Shown piece after piece: positions 24,784-34,300 of a DNA stretch of 64,000 nt (positions are counted from its first letter, which is position 1; every line of letters starts with the position of its first letter). The stretch spans positions 169,001 through 233,000 of the forward strand of contig JADJRC010000009.1 of NCBI GenBank assembly GCA_016712415.1. The letters run 5' to 3'. Under the pieces are notes generated by a model that worked only from the letters and a program-made list of their open reading frames with translations, was not told the origin of the DNA and searched no databases. The stretch comes from Lewinellaceae bacterium. Its GTDB lineage: Bacteria; Bacteroidota; Bacteroidia; Chitinophagales; Saprospiraceae. The position numbers and the translations under genes were made by a program.

Positions 24784-26076
24784 TCAGTGGGTAATTACCA
24801 CTTTGATGATTTTCAAAGCGCTTTCCGGTGTGTGTATGGAAATCAGGTAAATCCCCTGTGGAATACTGGCGACATTGAGGGTTATTTCGGAGGCGCCATC
24901 AATGCGTCTATCCATCACATTTCCTCCGGTTATATCGGTTATGGCAAGCCGGCTGCCCTCCGGAAGCAATTTTCCGAATCGGACGGCCAGGTATTCGTCA
25001 GCCGGGTTGGGCGCCACCGTCAGCGGTTCGTTCGCTGGTCGCCATATAGCTCTTTCTTCCGCTGCCTGACAATCGTGTTCGTCGTACGAAGGAATTGAAT
25101 CGGCGAACATTTCATAGAGTTGCCGGGCCTTGTATACCCCGATGCCCTCATACTGCGGACACGCGAGCGCCAGCGTCTCGATGTCGCCTTTTTCCCCTGC
25201 GCTAAAGGTGTCGATCAGGCCAGTGTAATGCCTGAAATACAGGTCGTTGATGTTCTTTTCATTTACTTCCCATACCTCTGCAGTATCCAGGGTATCGTTT
25301 TGGGCCAGCAGTTGCGTGACGCGGCCATCAAACTCGCTTTCTACCGACGGTTGCAGATTGTTCAGGTCGTCCTGCAATACGCCGATCGCCTCGTTCAGTG
25401 CTCTTTCCTGTTCCAGCAAGGTTTGCTGTTGCCCAGGTGTGGCTGTTGGATATTGGGCGTGAAGCGATGATAAAACACCGGCGAGGCTGTCGATCTGCTG
25501 TATCAGCACGGTGAAAGACGACTCGAGCGAAGGAGAAAGTTCGTGCAATTGTTCGTATGCCTGGTCGAGCGAATCGAAAGCGCCCACGATGCCGTTCTGC
25601 GCGGCGGCATAAAAATCCTCGACCTGCTGGCTCCATTCTATCAGGTCCGGATTTTCTTTCAACTTGCGGTACAACTGGCGTTTTTGCTGGAAGCGCAACA
25701 CGTGTTCGTTTTCCTTTCCTGTCGTATCCAGCGCGACCAGATCGGCCTCTGTCAGTTCTGTAAATTCATTCGGAGGTATAATGTTCGGGCAATTGAACGA
25801 TGTCTGGGTACATGACGGGTCGGTGCCAGTCAAAAAAAACCAGTCTTGAGGGTTTATCTTTGATGAGTTAATATTTGACATCTGGGTTTGGAATGGTGCG
25901 TTATTCTGTGCCTGTGACAAGGGGCCATCATAAAAAGCATCCAGATTCGTATTTGCACCCGCCCAGGTATTGCCTGTGTTGAGTTGCGGATTCAGCGCGG
26001 CAGCCGGCGGAAAATAAAGCGCCCGTTCATGGTCGCCATAGGCAGTGGTATAAAATTTTATATCCGTGTTGGACAT
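24784..26076 (-). CDS. Secreted parallel beta-helix protein with T9SS sorting domain, C-terminal fragment
   Basis: 430 residues from the first ATG; the frame is open upstream to about 26227. It holds an alpha-helical, charged segment (residues ~125-300, rich in Q, E and L, probably coiled coil) and a C-terminal T9SS sorting domain (L-T-V-A-P-N-P-A-D-E-Y-L-A-V onward). Removing one base from the CCCC at 26224-26227 joins it to the preceding piece (M-K-G then S-N-C-R-I-Y-D-N-T-V-S-G). It is part of a gene running to about 27569 that needs four or five single-base corrections. The product is presumably a surface-exposed beta-helix adhesin or lyase-like protein without a recognisable active site. 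Confidence 0.75.
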   Translation of the reverse strand: MSNTDIKFYTTAYGDHERALYFPPAAALNPQLNTGNTWAGANTNLDAFYDGPLSQAQNNAPFQTQMSNINSSKINPQDWFFLTGTDPSCTQTSFNCPNIIPPNEFTELTEADLVALDTTGKENEHVLRFQQKRQLYRKLKENPDLIEWSQQVEDFYAAAQNGIVGAFDSLDQAYEQLHELSPSLESSFTVLIQQIDSLAGVLSSLHAQYPTATPGQQQTLLEQERALNEAIGVLQDDLNNLQPSVESEFDGRVTQLLAQNDTLDTAEVWEVNEKNINDLYFRHYTGLIDTFSAGEKGDIETLALACPQYEGIGVYKARQLYEMFADSIPSYDEHDCQAAEERAIWRPANEPLTVAPNPADEYLAVRFGKLLPEGSRLAITDITGGNVMDRRIDGASEITLNVASIPQGIYLISIHTPESALKIIKVVITH

Positions 26077-26310
26077 ATCGAAGCGCGATCCGAGGTCAGT
26101 CTGGTTAATGTTGTTGCAACAGAAGACCAGGTTTGATGAATTGGCAGTCCGGATACCGGCGTTTCCCGTCGGGTTTTGATAATTAATCCCGCTGACTGTG
26201 TTGTCGTAAATCCGGCAGTTTGACCCCTTTCATTGAAAGACCGCTACCGGTTTTATCATACTGAAAATTGACGATGTTATCTGATACATCACCAATTCCG
26301 GTATTATTAC

Positions 26311-26892
26311 TTAGAGAGAACCGGACATGCCGTTAGCCCCCGGGAAGTTATTCAGATTGGTGATGTCGTTTTCGTATAATTGATAGGGCGTCATTATGTC
26401 GTCGGCTAAAACTCCTCCCTTGAAATATGACGGGCACGGCCCGCCAAAGCAGCCTAATTCATAACTGAGATGATTGTCTTCAACATGCAGATTGTTCCCC
26501 ATTTTTTTAGGATGCGCCCTCAATTCCAGGCATCCGGTTGCCCTGATGGTGTTGCTTCGTATGTCGACCGGTGAATAAGGGATAAATGTATTGCGGACAG
26601 ATATACCAAGTACGCCTGCCCGAATATTGTTTTCATGAAAAACCTGCCTGCCGCTGTTAAAGAGCGTTGCTATGCCGAAGTGGGGTATCTGTATCTGGCC
26701 GAGGAAACCGTCCATTTTGCAGTATTTTACAGTCAGCCCGTTGCAAAATAACTGCGCACACAAACCTTTTGAAAACACGGGGACATCGGACATGATACCG
26801 GTAAGTTCTTTGAACGTGACGCCATAAATACTTATGCCGACCGAGTTTTTTATATCGACAATCGGTTTCGTAATCGGTTGCGAAATTGACAA
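26311..26892 (-). CDS. Parallel beta-helix protein, middle fragment (frameshifted)
   Basis: 193 residues with repeated short beta-helix turns (N-N-I-R-A-G-V-L-G-I-S-V-R-N-T, R-S-N-T-I-R-A-T-G, E-D-N-H-L-S-Y-E-L). A one-base insertion before the TAA at 26311 would continue the frame as S-N-N-T-G-I-G-D-V-S-D-N-I-V-N-F-Q-Y-D into the region 26225-26310. At its upstream end it overlaps the N-terminal fragment, with the shift somewhere near 26880-26890. Confidence 0.7.
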   Translation of the reverse strand: MSISQPITKPIVDIKNSVGISIYGVTFKELTGIMSDVPVFSKGLCAQLFCNGLTVKYCKMDGFLGQIQIPHFGIATLFNSGRQVFHENNIRAGVLGISVRNTFIPYSPVDIRSNTIRATGCLELRAHPKKMGNNLHVEDNHLSYELGCFGGPCPSYFKGGVLADDIMTPYQLYENDITNLNNFPGANGMSGSL

Positions 26893-27502
26893 TTGAGGGT
26901 GGATTTACGAGGTCTTCACCAATATTAAAAAACCGGGCGTTATCAAACAGGATGGCAGTATTGGCCCAGGTGGCGCCAGCGCTGTAGAACCTGTTGTTGG
27001 AAAAGTCGTTCGGATTCAGATGATTGACAAAACCGACCGATCCCATTATTTTCAGGCCGTTGATATTATCCTCGAAGTCATTGGAAACCAGGCGCAGGCG
27101 GGTCTGATTCTGTGCCAATACGCCGGTTGTGGCATCCCTTATCTTCGAGTCCCGTATCCAGTTCGCCGCCCGGATTCCCTGTTTCGGGTTCCAGTATGAC
27201 GCCCTGCCATGTGCCTCGCATCCTTGAAGGAGAGAGTCGCGCAGCGTCCGGCGGTAAGGCGCTTCGACAAAAATTTTGGAGTTTGATCCCATGTTAAAAG
27301 TTGTTCCGGTGAAGGTGTAGTTCGCATCTACGAGAATGGTAGCGCCGCCTGGGATGGAAATACACCCGATGTTGGTACCTCCTGATGGCAATACGCCAAC
27401 TGTAATCGCTTTCTGGATGGAAAAGGTGTCCCCTGTTATGTTAAGTCCTGTGGTGCAAGTACAGTTAGTTTGCGCAAACACATCCAGGGAATACATTAGC
27501 AA
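26657..27502 (-). CDS. Parallel beta-helix protein, N-terminal fragment (frameshifted)
   Basis: 281 residues from the annotated start, of which those before ~26880 are meaningful. Motifs such as A-N-W-I-R-D-S-K-I-R-D-A-T-T-G-V and S-N-D-F-E-D-N-I-N-G-L-K-I-M are typical right-handed beta-helix turns. The most likely real start is the ATG at 27569 (M-K-H-F-K-S-T-T-A-P), reached if one base is removed from the G7 run at 27538-27544. This restores a full signal peptide ending in ...L-L-M-Y-S-L-D-V-F-A-Q. Confidence 0.7.
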   Translation of the reverse strand: MLMYSLDVFAQTNCTCTTGLNITGDTFSIQKAITVGVLPSGGTNIGCISIPGGATILVDANYTFTGTTFNMGSNSKIFVEAPYRRTLRDSLLQGCEAHGRASYWNPKQGIRAANWIRDSKIRDATTGVLAQNQTRLRLVSNDFEDNINGLKIMGSVGFVNHLNPNDFSNNRFYSAGATWANTAILFDNARFFNIGEDLVNPPSIVNFATDYETDCRYKKLGRHKYLWRHVQRTYRYHVRCPRVFKRFVCAVILQRADCKILQNGRFPRPDTDTPLRHSNAL

Positions 27503-27639
27503 GAGTACGGCAAAAATAATTGTTTTAATAAATGCGAGGGGGGGCAGTTGTTGATTTAAAATGTTTCATGTTAAGTGGTATTTGTGAAATAATCGGTGGG
27601 ATAAGAACGCTACAAAAATAAATTCCCCCAATCAATATG

Positions 27640-28170
27640 TCAACTATTTTCACTTTTCACAAAGGCTTTACGCTCCGCCAGTCGCATCTCCCGGTCCCGC
27701 TTGCGTGCTACGGCAGCCACCACGAGAATCGTGATTTCATACAGCAGATAAAGCGGAATGGACACCATCGTCTGCGAAACCACATCGGGCGGTGTGATGA
27801 TGGCTGCGATGATCAGGATGACCACGACTGCATGGCGGCGGTAACTGCGCAGGAATGAAGGGCCGATCAGCCCGATTTTGGCGAGAAAATAACCGAGAAT
27901 AGGCATTTCGAACACGAGACCCATCGGGAGGGTAAACATCGTCATGTAAGTCACGTACGAATCGAGCGTCGGCGCCACTTCCAGTCCTTCCAGCGTGTAA
28001 CTCGCCAGGAAACTGATGGAAAACGGAGCAATCACGAAATAACCGAACGATACGCCGGCAAGAAAAAGCAGGGAACAAACCACCACCACCCCCCGAACGG
28101 CCTTGCGCTCCTTTTCACAGACCGGGGCTGACAAACCTCCAGAATTCCCAGAAAATAAAGGGGAATGCAC
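27640..28170 (-). CDS. tatC: Sec-independent translocase TatC, C-terminal fragment
   Basis: Starting in the region around 28117, this frame supplies C-E-K-E-R-K-A-V-R-G and transmembrane segments 3-6 of TatC (F-G-Y-F-V-I-A-P-F-S-I-S-F-L; F-T-L-P-M-G-L-V-F-E-M-P; I-T-P-P-D-V-V-S-Q-T, the conserved periplasmic T-P-P-D). TatC is the receptor of the twin-arginine pathway that exports folded proteins. The first ~18 residues of the open frame overlap the N-terminal fragment and are out of phase. It joins 28115-28519 by one inserted base. The complete gene, 27640-28519, gives ~293 residues, normal for Bacteroidota. Confidence 0.9.
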   Translation of the reverse strand: MHSPLFSGNSGGLSAPVCEKERKAVRGVVVVCSLLFLAGVSFGYFVIAPFSISFLASYTLEGLEVAPTLDSYVTYMTMFTLPMGLVFEMPILGYFLAKIGLIGPSFLRSYRRHAVVVILIIAAIITPPDVVSQTMVSIPLYLLYEITILVVAAVARKRDREMRLAERKAFVKSENS

Positions 28171-28519
28171 CGATGATGCCCAGCCAGAACGATACGTACA
28201 GGTGCTGCATCAGTACCTCGCCCAACTGCCGCGTGATCAGTTTGAAATCGGGCGGCGTAAAACACATGCCCTCACCCAGGCCTACCGAATGGGAAAAATG
28301 GCACAGCGCGCGGTAAGTGATAAAATCCGGGCTTCGCGGGCCAAAAATGAGGATGTTGAAAATGAAGTCCTTGTTCAGGAATGCAACTATAGATATGGCT
28401 GCAATGGCCAGGGCAGACCGCAGGATATGCTTGCGCAATTCTGCGATGTGCTCAAAAAAGGACATCTCGCCTTTCCCGTCCTTCAGGCGGTCGTGTTCGT
28501 GTTGCTGATCCAGTGGCAT
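28115..28519 (-). CDS. tatC: Sec-independent translocase TatC, N-terminal fragment (frameshifted)
   Basis: 134 residues with the TatC N-terminal signature E-M-S-F-F-E-H-I-A-E-L-R-K-H (the twin-arginine signal binding region), transmembrane segment 1, and G-A-F-P-F-I-F-W-E-F-W-R-F-V-S-P-G-L, the universally conserved Y/F-Q-x-W-x-F-x-x-P region. The stop after S-P-G-L at 28115 results from one missing base. No tatA/tatB gene is in this window. Confidence 0.9.
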   Translation of the reverse strand: MPLDQQHEHDRLKDGKGEMSFFEHIAELRKHILRSALAIAAISIVAFLNKDFIFNILIFGPRSPDFITYRALCHFSHSVGLGEGMCFTPPDFKLITRQLGEVLMQHLYVSFWLGIIGAFPFIFWEFWRFVSPGL

Positions 28520-28600
28520 GAGTATTCCCGTATTAGACGCGGCAAAGGTAAAAGGTTAAGCCGTCGACGGAAAAAAAAGACCTGCCTTAACGGATGGTTT

Positions 28601-28984
28601 TCAAACGATCTCGCTTAACAGATGTTCGATCTCGCCAAAAGCCTGGTTGTCCTTGATCACATAGTACAACGCGCCTTTGGCGATGGTCTGCAGCGCTATG
28701 CCGTAGTGTTCCTGCGACGAGAGCATGACCACCTTGAGTTCGGGATCAACCGACTTGATGCGCTGGAGGATTTCCATTCCGTTCAGCGCGCCCGGTACGG
28801 CAGAGTCCAGGTAATAGTCGAGTACGATCACATCGGGTTTTTTCCCGAGCTGCTCCATACACGCCTCGCCGGTGGTGAAGGTGGAAACATTATAACGTTC
28901 CAATGCCTCCAGGTGATCGGTCAGCATGGTGAGAAACATATTATCGTCGTCAACCAGAAACACGCTTTTTTTGCCGGTATTCAT
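28601..28984 (-). CDS. Single-domain response regulator (CheY-like)
   Basis: 127 residues, only a receiver domain. The acidic pocket D-D-D (residues 12-14), phospho-acceptor D56 in V-I-V-L-D-Y-Y-L-D, the conserved serine in V-V-M-L-S-S and the lysine in Y-V-I-K-D are all present. There is no output domain, so it acts through protein contact or as a phosphorelay shuttle. It lies 64 bases downstream of the hybrid histidine kinase on the same strand and is a likely partner of that kinase's HPt domain. Confidence 0.88.
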   Translation of the reverse strand: MNTGKKSVFLVDDDNMFLTMLTDHLEALERYNVSTFTTGEACMEQLGKKPDVIVLDYYLDSAVPGALNGMEILQRIKSVDPELKVVMLSSQEHYGIALQTIAKGALYYVIKDNQAFGEIEHLLSEIV

Positions 28985-29048
28985 ATTCCATTTGTTTTGC
29001 GGACAAGGTAGTAATTATTGGAATTTTTATGCGAAACAGGTTTTTCTT

Positions 29049-31142
29049 CTAGGCCGCAGGTCCCATATCGTCGACAGACCGCCGCATGTTTTTCAGGAGA
29101 TGGGCCACCATCTGCTGTATGTGTTCTGCCGGTTGTTGTTCGGCAATAGCGGCTTCGATGACCGCTGCCAGTTCGCCGGTTTTTTCGAGGCCCATCATGC
29201 GAAATTGCGGTTTGATGGTATGCACCAGCCGGTGCACGCGCTCATAATCGCCGTTGGAAAGCGCCGTTTCTATGCCCGGAAGGTTAGTGTTGACCGATTC
29301 CAGGTACAGATCAATATACTTCCGGATACGCGCCTCGTTCCCGCCGGTCAGTTCTTCTATAAACCGGAGGTCGACTGCTTCCGTTTCACCGGACAACGGA
29401 GCGTCCGTCGCGGGTTCGGGCAATTCCGGCATGGGTGCTTTGCCTTCGTGCAGGACGGCGTAAATCGCCCCGAAAAGTTCACTGTCGATAAACGGCTTGG
29501 GTATCCAGCCCGACATGCCGCAGTCGTAGCATTTTTGTATCTCGGTTTTGATCACAGAGGCCGTCAGCGCCAGTATGGGTATGGCGCTGTTCGATTCCCG
29601 GATGCGGCGGGTGGCCTCCAGGCCGTCCATGACCGGCATGTGTACATCCATCAGGATGAGGTCGAAGCGTTCGGTTTTGCATATTTCCACGGCTTCCGCA
29701 CCGTTTTCCACCATCTCGATCTTCACCTCGGGTATTTTCAGATCGAGCGTTTCGCTGGCCACGATCCGGTTGTAGTGGTTGTCTTCGACCACGAGAATGC
29801 GAATGCCGCGCAGGGCTTCGAGCATGGCCGCCGAGACGCCCTCCTGTTCTGCCACAACAGTATGCTCGCTAAGCGGCAGTTCGATTGAAAAACTGAACTC
29901 CGAACCCCTGCCGACTTCGCTGTTCACGGAGATGGTTCCGCCAAAGAGTTCAACCAGGTGTTTGGAAATGCTAAGGCCAAGCCCCGTGCCGCCGTATTTT
30001 CGCGTGGTATCGCCCGATGCCTGTCTGAAGCTCTCAAAAACGATGGCGGCCTGTTCCGGGGTCATACCGATGCCGGTATCGCGCACGGCAAAGCGCAAGG
30101 TGCATGCTTCGGCCCGTTGTTCCGTCACTTGTACCGCCAGTTTCACGCCCCCTTTTTCCGTGAATTTGATGGCGTTGCCAACCAGGTTGAGCAGTATTTG
30201 CTGCAGGCGCACGGGGTCGCCGACGAGCACCGGCGGCAGCGCGGGGTCGCATTCCACCTCAATCGCAATGTTTTTCTCATCTGCCCTGTAGCGGAGCGTT
30301 GCCACGACCTGTTCGAGTATTTTTTCGACGCTGAGGTCGGTGTGCTCGAGTTCCATCTTGCCGGCTTCGATCTTGGAGATGTCGAGTATCTCGTTGAGGA
30401 TGGTCAGCAGGTTTTTGGACGAGCGCATCACACTGTCGAGGTAAACCAGCTGGTCTTCCCGGGGCTGTTTTTGCAGCAGGATATTGGTCATGCCCATCAC
30501 GGCATTCATGGGCGTTCGCAGTTCGTGGCTCATATTGGCCAGAAACTGCTGTTTGAAGCGCTCGCTTTGCTCCGCGCGGTTGCGCTGAAACTCGGCTTCC
30601 TGTTTTTCGCGTTCTGCCTGGGCGCGCTGCCGTTCGGCCTCTTCCTTTTGCTGCACCACTTCGGCGGTCCGCACTTCGACCAATCGGGTGAGTTCCTCCT
30701 CCCTGCGTCGAAGTTGTTCCACCAGCCGTTCGGTCTGCTGGCGCAAGCGGCGGGCGAGCATGCCTACCACCGTCTGCATGACGCCGGGAAATACCTCCAG
30801 TACCGAGTAGAAATCTGCACGGCCAATCACGGCCAGCGTCGTGTCGGTCGTAGCGCTGACCGACATGGACCTGGGGCCTTCGTCGAGCAGGGCCAGTTCG
30901 CCGAAAAAACTGCCCGCCGCTTGTTGGGCCACCACATAATCGTGGTCGTGTATCCGTACGGCTCCTTCGAGGATGACGTACAAGGCGTTGCCGACCTCGT
31001 CTTTTTGAAAGACAATTTCACCCGGCTTTTTCTTCCGGATATTGCTGTGTGTGGCCAGTTTTTCCAGCACCGGATACGGGATGGTCTCAAACAGATCCAT
31101 CTCCTTGAACAGTTCGGCGAGCGCTTGTGGTGATATTTTCAT
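29049..31142 (-). CDS. Hybrid histidine kinase: cNMP-binding, HisKA, HATPase, receiver and HPt domains
   Basis: 697 residues without membrane segments. Order: cyclic-nucleotide-binding/Crp-like domain (residues ~10-125, G-S-F-F-G-E-L-A-L-L-D-E-G-P-R-S), a long coiled coil (~135-200), HisKA with H206 in N-M-S-H-E-L-R-T-P, HATPase with N323 (V-G-N-A-I-K-F), D-T-G-I-G-M and G-T-G-L-G-L, a receiver domain with D499 in I-L-M-D-V-H-M-P, and a C-terminal HPt with H641 in R-L-V-H-T-I-K. A complete cytoplasmic phosphorelay is therefore encoded in one protein. The cNMP domain could sense cAMP; the TPR adenylate cyclase 3.4 kb away is a conceivable source. It is followed by the stand-alone receiver gene. 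Confidence 0.92.
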   Translation of the reverse strand: MKISPQALAELFKEMDLFETIPYPVLEKLATHSNIRKKKPGEIVFQKDEVGNALYVILEGAVRIHDHDYVVAQQAAGSFFGELALLDEGPRSMSVSATTDTTLAVIGRADFYSVLEVFPGVMQTVVGMLARRLRQQTERLVEQLRRREEELTRLVEVRTAEVVQQKEEAERQRAQAEREKQEAEFQRNRAEQSERFKQQFLANMSHELRTPMNAVMGMTNILLQKQPREDQLVYLDSVMRSSKNLLTILNEILDISKIEAGKMELEHTDLSVEKILEQVVATLRYRADEKNIAIEVECDPALPPVLVGDPVRLQQILLNLVGNAIKFTEKGGVKLAVQVTEQRAEACTLRFAVRDTGIGMTPEQAAIVFESFRQASGDTTRKYGGTGLGLSISKHLVELFGGTISVNSEVGRGSEFSFSIELPLSEHTVVAEQEGVSAAMLEALRGIRILVVEDNHYNRIVASETLDLKIPEVKIEMVENGAEAVEICKTERFDLILMDVHMPVMDGLEATRRIRESNSAIPILALTASVIKTEIQKCYDCGMSGWIPKPFIDSELFGAIYAVLHEGKAPMPELPEPATDAPLSGETEAVDLRFIEELTGGNEARIRKYIDLYLESVNTNLPGIETALSNGDYERVHRLVHTIKPQFRMMGLEKTGELAAVIEAAIAEQQPAEHIQQMVAHLLKNMRRSVDDMGPAA

Positions 31143-31312
31143 GCGGTAAATTCCCGGAAGAGGGCGTAAAGGTGCGAAGATTTTTGGGCTCTGTTGCAGA
31201 GAGGGACGCCGTTATCGCCTCCTGCTTTACGATTTTTTGCACTTTCAGCCTCTATGCTGGTATACGGCAAACATCTAATCCCTTTTTAATAAAATCAAAG
31301 GGGAACCGGGTG

Positions 31313-31320
31313 TATTTTTG
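31313..31320 (+). promoter_or_regulatory. -7 box TATTTTTG ahead of the haloperoxidase-like gene
   Basis: TAnnTTTG consensus, 50 bases upstream of the ATG at 31370, in an otherwise non-coding 227-base divergent region. Confidence 0.5.
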
Positions 31321-31369
31321 CCGCCATTCGGTTCATTGCGCCCCTGGTTGGCATTTTCAAACAAAAAAT

Positions 31370-34300
31370 ATGCGTAAAACGATACCTACCCTGCTGCTGC
31401 TTGCAGCTGTCTGCCTGTCTTTTTCAACCGCCTCGGCCCAGCAATCGGTGGCCCGACGCTGGAATGAAGTATTGTTGCAGGCCATCCGCGAAGACTTTGC
31501 CCGACCACCCGTACATGCCCGCAATTTGTTCCATACAGCCATCGCTTTATACGATGCCTGGGCTGCCTACGACACGGTAGCGGAGACCTACATGCTGGGA
31601 AAAACGGTGGGCAATTTCACGTGCAACTTTAACGGCGTGCCGGTGCCGGCAGACATAAAGGCTGCCAGGGAGGAGGCTATGAGTTATGCCGCCTATCGCG
31701 TCTTGTATGCCCGGTTCATTAATTCTCCAAATGCCTTTGTTACCCTGTCGCGCTTCAACAACCTGATGTTCGAGTTGGGTTACAACGTGAATGTAACCAC
31801 CAATAACTACCAGTTTGGCGGCCCTGCCGCATTGGGCAATTATATCGGTCAGTGTATCCTGCAAATGGGTTCGCAGGATGGTTCTAATGAACAGTTTAAC
31901 TATGTCAGTCAATACTATGCGCCTGTAAACCCGCCAATGGTAATAGCCAACCCCGGGGCGCCCACATTGCTCGACCCCAACCGCTGGCAGCCGCTGACGC
32001 TTTCTTTTGCCATCGACCAGAACGGCAATCCCATTCCCGCAACCCAGGTATTCCAAAGCCCTGAATGGGGAAACGTTCGCCCGTTTGCCCTCAAAGCAGA
32101 CGAACTCACGATATACGAACGCAATGGTGATGAATACAAAGTGTACCACGATCCCGGCCCCATACCTTTTCTCGATACCCTGGCCGGCGACAGTAGTACG
32201 GCAGAATACAGGTGGAACTTTGAACTGGTTTCGGCCTGGTCGGCGCACAACGACCCGAACGACGGTGTGATGTGGGACATTTCGCCAAAATCAAACGGCA
32301 ACAACCAGTCCTATCCCCAAACCTGGACAGAATACCACAATTTTTACAACTTTACAGAGGGCGGCGACCAAAGCACTGGGCGCGATATCAACCCGAGAAC
32401 GGGCCTGCCCTATGAACCCCAGATCGTGCCGCGTGGCGATTATACCCGCGTGCTGGCACAATTCTGGGCAGACGGCCCCAACTCCGAAACACCACCGGGA
32501 CACTGGTTCACTATTCTGAATTATGTCAGCGACCATCCCCTGTTTGTCAAAAGATTCAACGGGAAAGGCCCTGTTCTGGACAACCTTGAATGGGATGTCA
32601 AAGCTTACATGGCCCTTGGCGGCGCGCTGCATGATGCAGCCATAACAGCCTGGGGCATCAAGGGCTGGTATGATGGAACACGGCCCGTAACCGCCCTGCG
32701 TTATATGTCAGGCAGGGGGCAAAGCACCGATCCGGGACTGCCCTCCTACGATCCGGCGGGTGTGGACTTGATCCCCGGTCTGTTCGAACTCGTGGAGCCG
32801 GGCGATCCCCTGGCCGGAGCAGGCAACGAGAATGTGGGGAAAATCAAGTTCTATACCTGGCGGGGACCGGATTACGTGACCAATCCTGCCACTCAAATTG
32901 CCGGTGTGGGCTGGGTTTTAGGTGAAGAATGGTGGCCGTACCAGCGAAAAACATTCGTGACCCCGCCTTTTGCCGGGTATATTTCGGGGCACTCTACTTT
33001 TTCGCGGTCAGCAGCCGAAACGATTACCCGGCTTACCGGCGACGAGTATTTTCCGGGCGGTATGGGCGAATTCCACATCGGCGCCAACAGCGGTTTTCTC
33101 GGACTGGAACAGGGCCCCAGCGTCGACGTGAACCTGCAATGGGCGACCTACCGCGATGCGTCCGACCAAACGAGTCTGTCGCGTATCTGGGGCGGCATCC
33201 ACCCCCCGTTCGATGATATTCCCGGGCGCCTGATCGGTATCGAGATCGGGAATGAGGCGTTCGAACTGGCGCGCTCCTATTTCTATAAAGACGAAGACCT
33301 GGACGGCTATTACTCCTATGAAGATTGCAACGATAAAGACGCCACGGTTTACCCGGATGCCCCGGAGCTGTGCGACAACCTGGACAACGACTGCAACGGC
33401 CTTGTCGACGATATTCCGGTGTTTGCGTACTACCTGGACAGCGACGGCGACGGCTTCGGCGACGGCAGCATCGAACTGGATACATGCCTGAGCGAAGCGC
33501 CTGCGGGTTACGTGGCCAACAACCTCGACTGCGACGACGGCGACGCGGCCTTTAACCCCGGCGCGGTGGAATTGTGCGACGGTCTGGACAACGACTGCAA
33601 CGGCTTTGTCGACGATATTCCGGTGTTTGCGTACTACCTGGACAGCGACGGCGACGGCTTCGGCGACGGCGATATCGAACTGGACACGTGCCTGAGCGAA
33701 GCGCCTGCGGGTTATGTGGCCAACAACCTCGACTGCGACGACGGCGACGCGGCGTTCAGCCCCGACGCAGCGGAAGTATGCGACGGTCTGGACAACGACT
33801 GCAACGGCCTTGTGGACGATATTCCGGTGTTTGCGTACTACCTGGACAGCGACGGCGACGGCTTCGGCGATGGCGACATCGAACTGGACACCTGCCTGAG
33901 CGAGGCGCCAATGGGCTATGTCACGAACAACCTCGACTGCGACGATTCCAGTGCAGACTTCAATCCCTTTTCAGTCGAAATTTGCGACGGCCTGGACAAC
34001 AACTGCAACGGTACTGCCGACGAAGGGCTCACCGTCATCTCCTATTATGCAGATGGTGATAGCGACGGCTTCGGCAACGCAGACGCCCGGCTGGATACCT
34101 GTCTGTCGCAAATTCCTGCGGGCTACACCACCAATGACCTCGACTGCGACGATGCCAATGAAACGGTTTATCCCGGTGCACAGGAGATTGTAGATGGCCT
34201 GGACAACGACTGCAACGGGACAATCGACGACATTTCGGCCACTTCGGGCCCGGCGCTCTACGTTCGAGTGTACCCGAACCCGGTGACCGATATCCTGACC

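Noticed and set aside
29958..31133. 391-codon plus-strand open frame over the histidine kinase
   Set aside because: Antisense; the kinase frame contains all expected motifs.
33371..34206. Regularly spaced repeats that could be taken for a CRISPR array
   Set aside because: The repeats are 204 bases long, in frame and encode MopE units; there are no spacers or cas genes.
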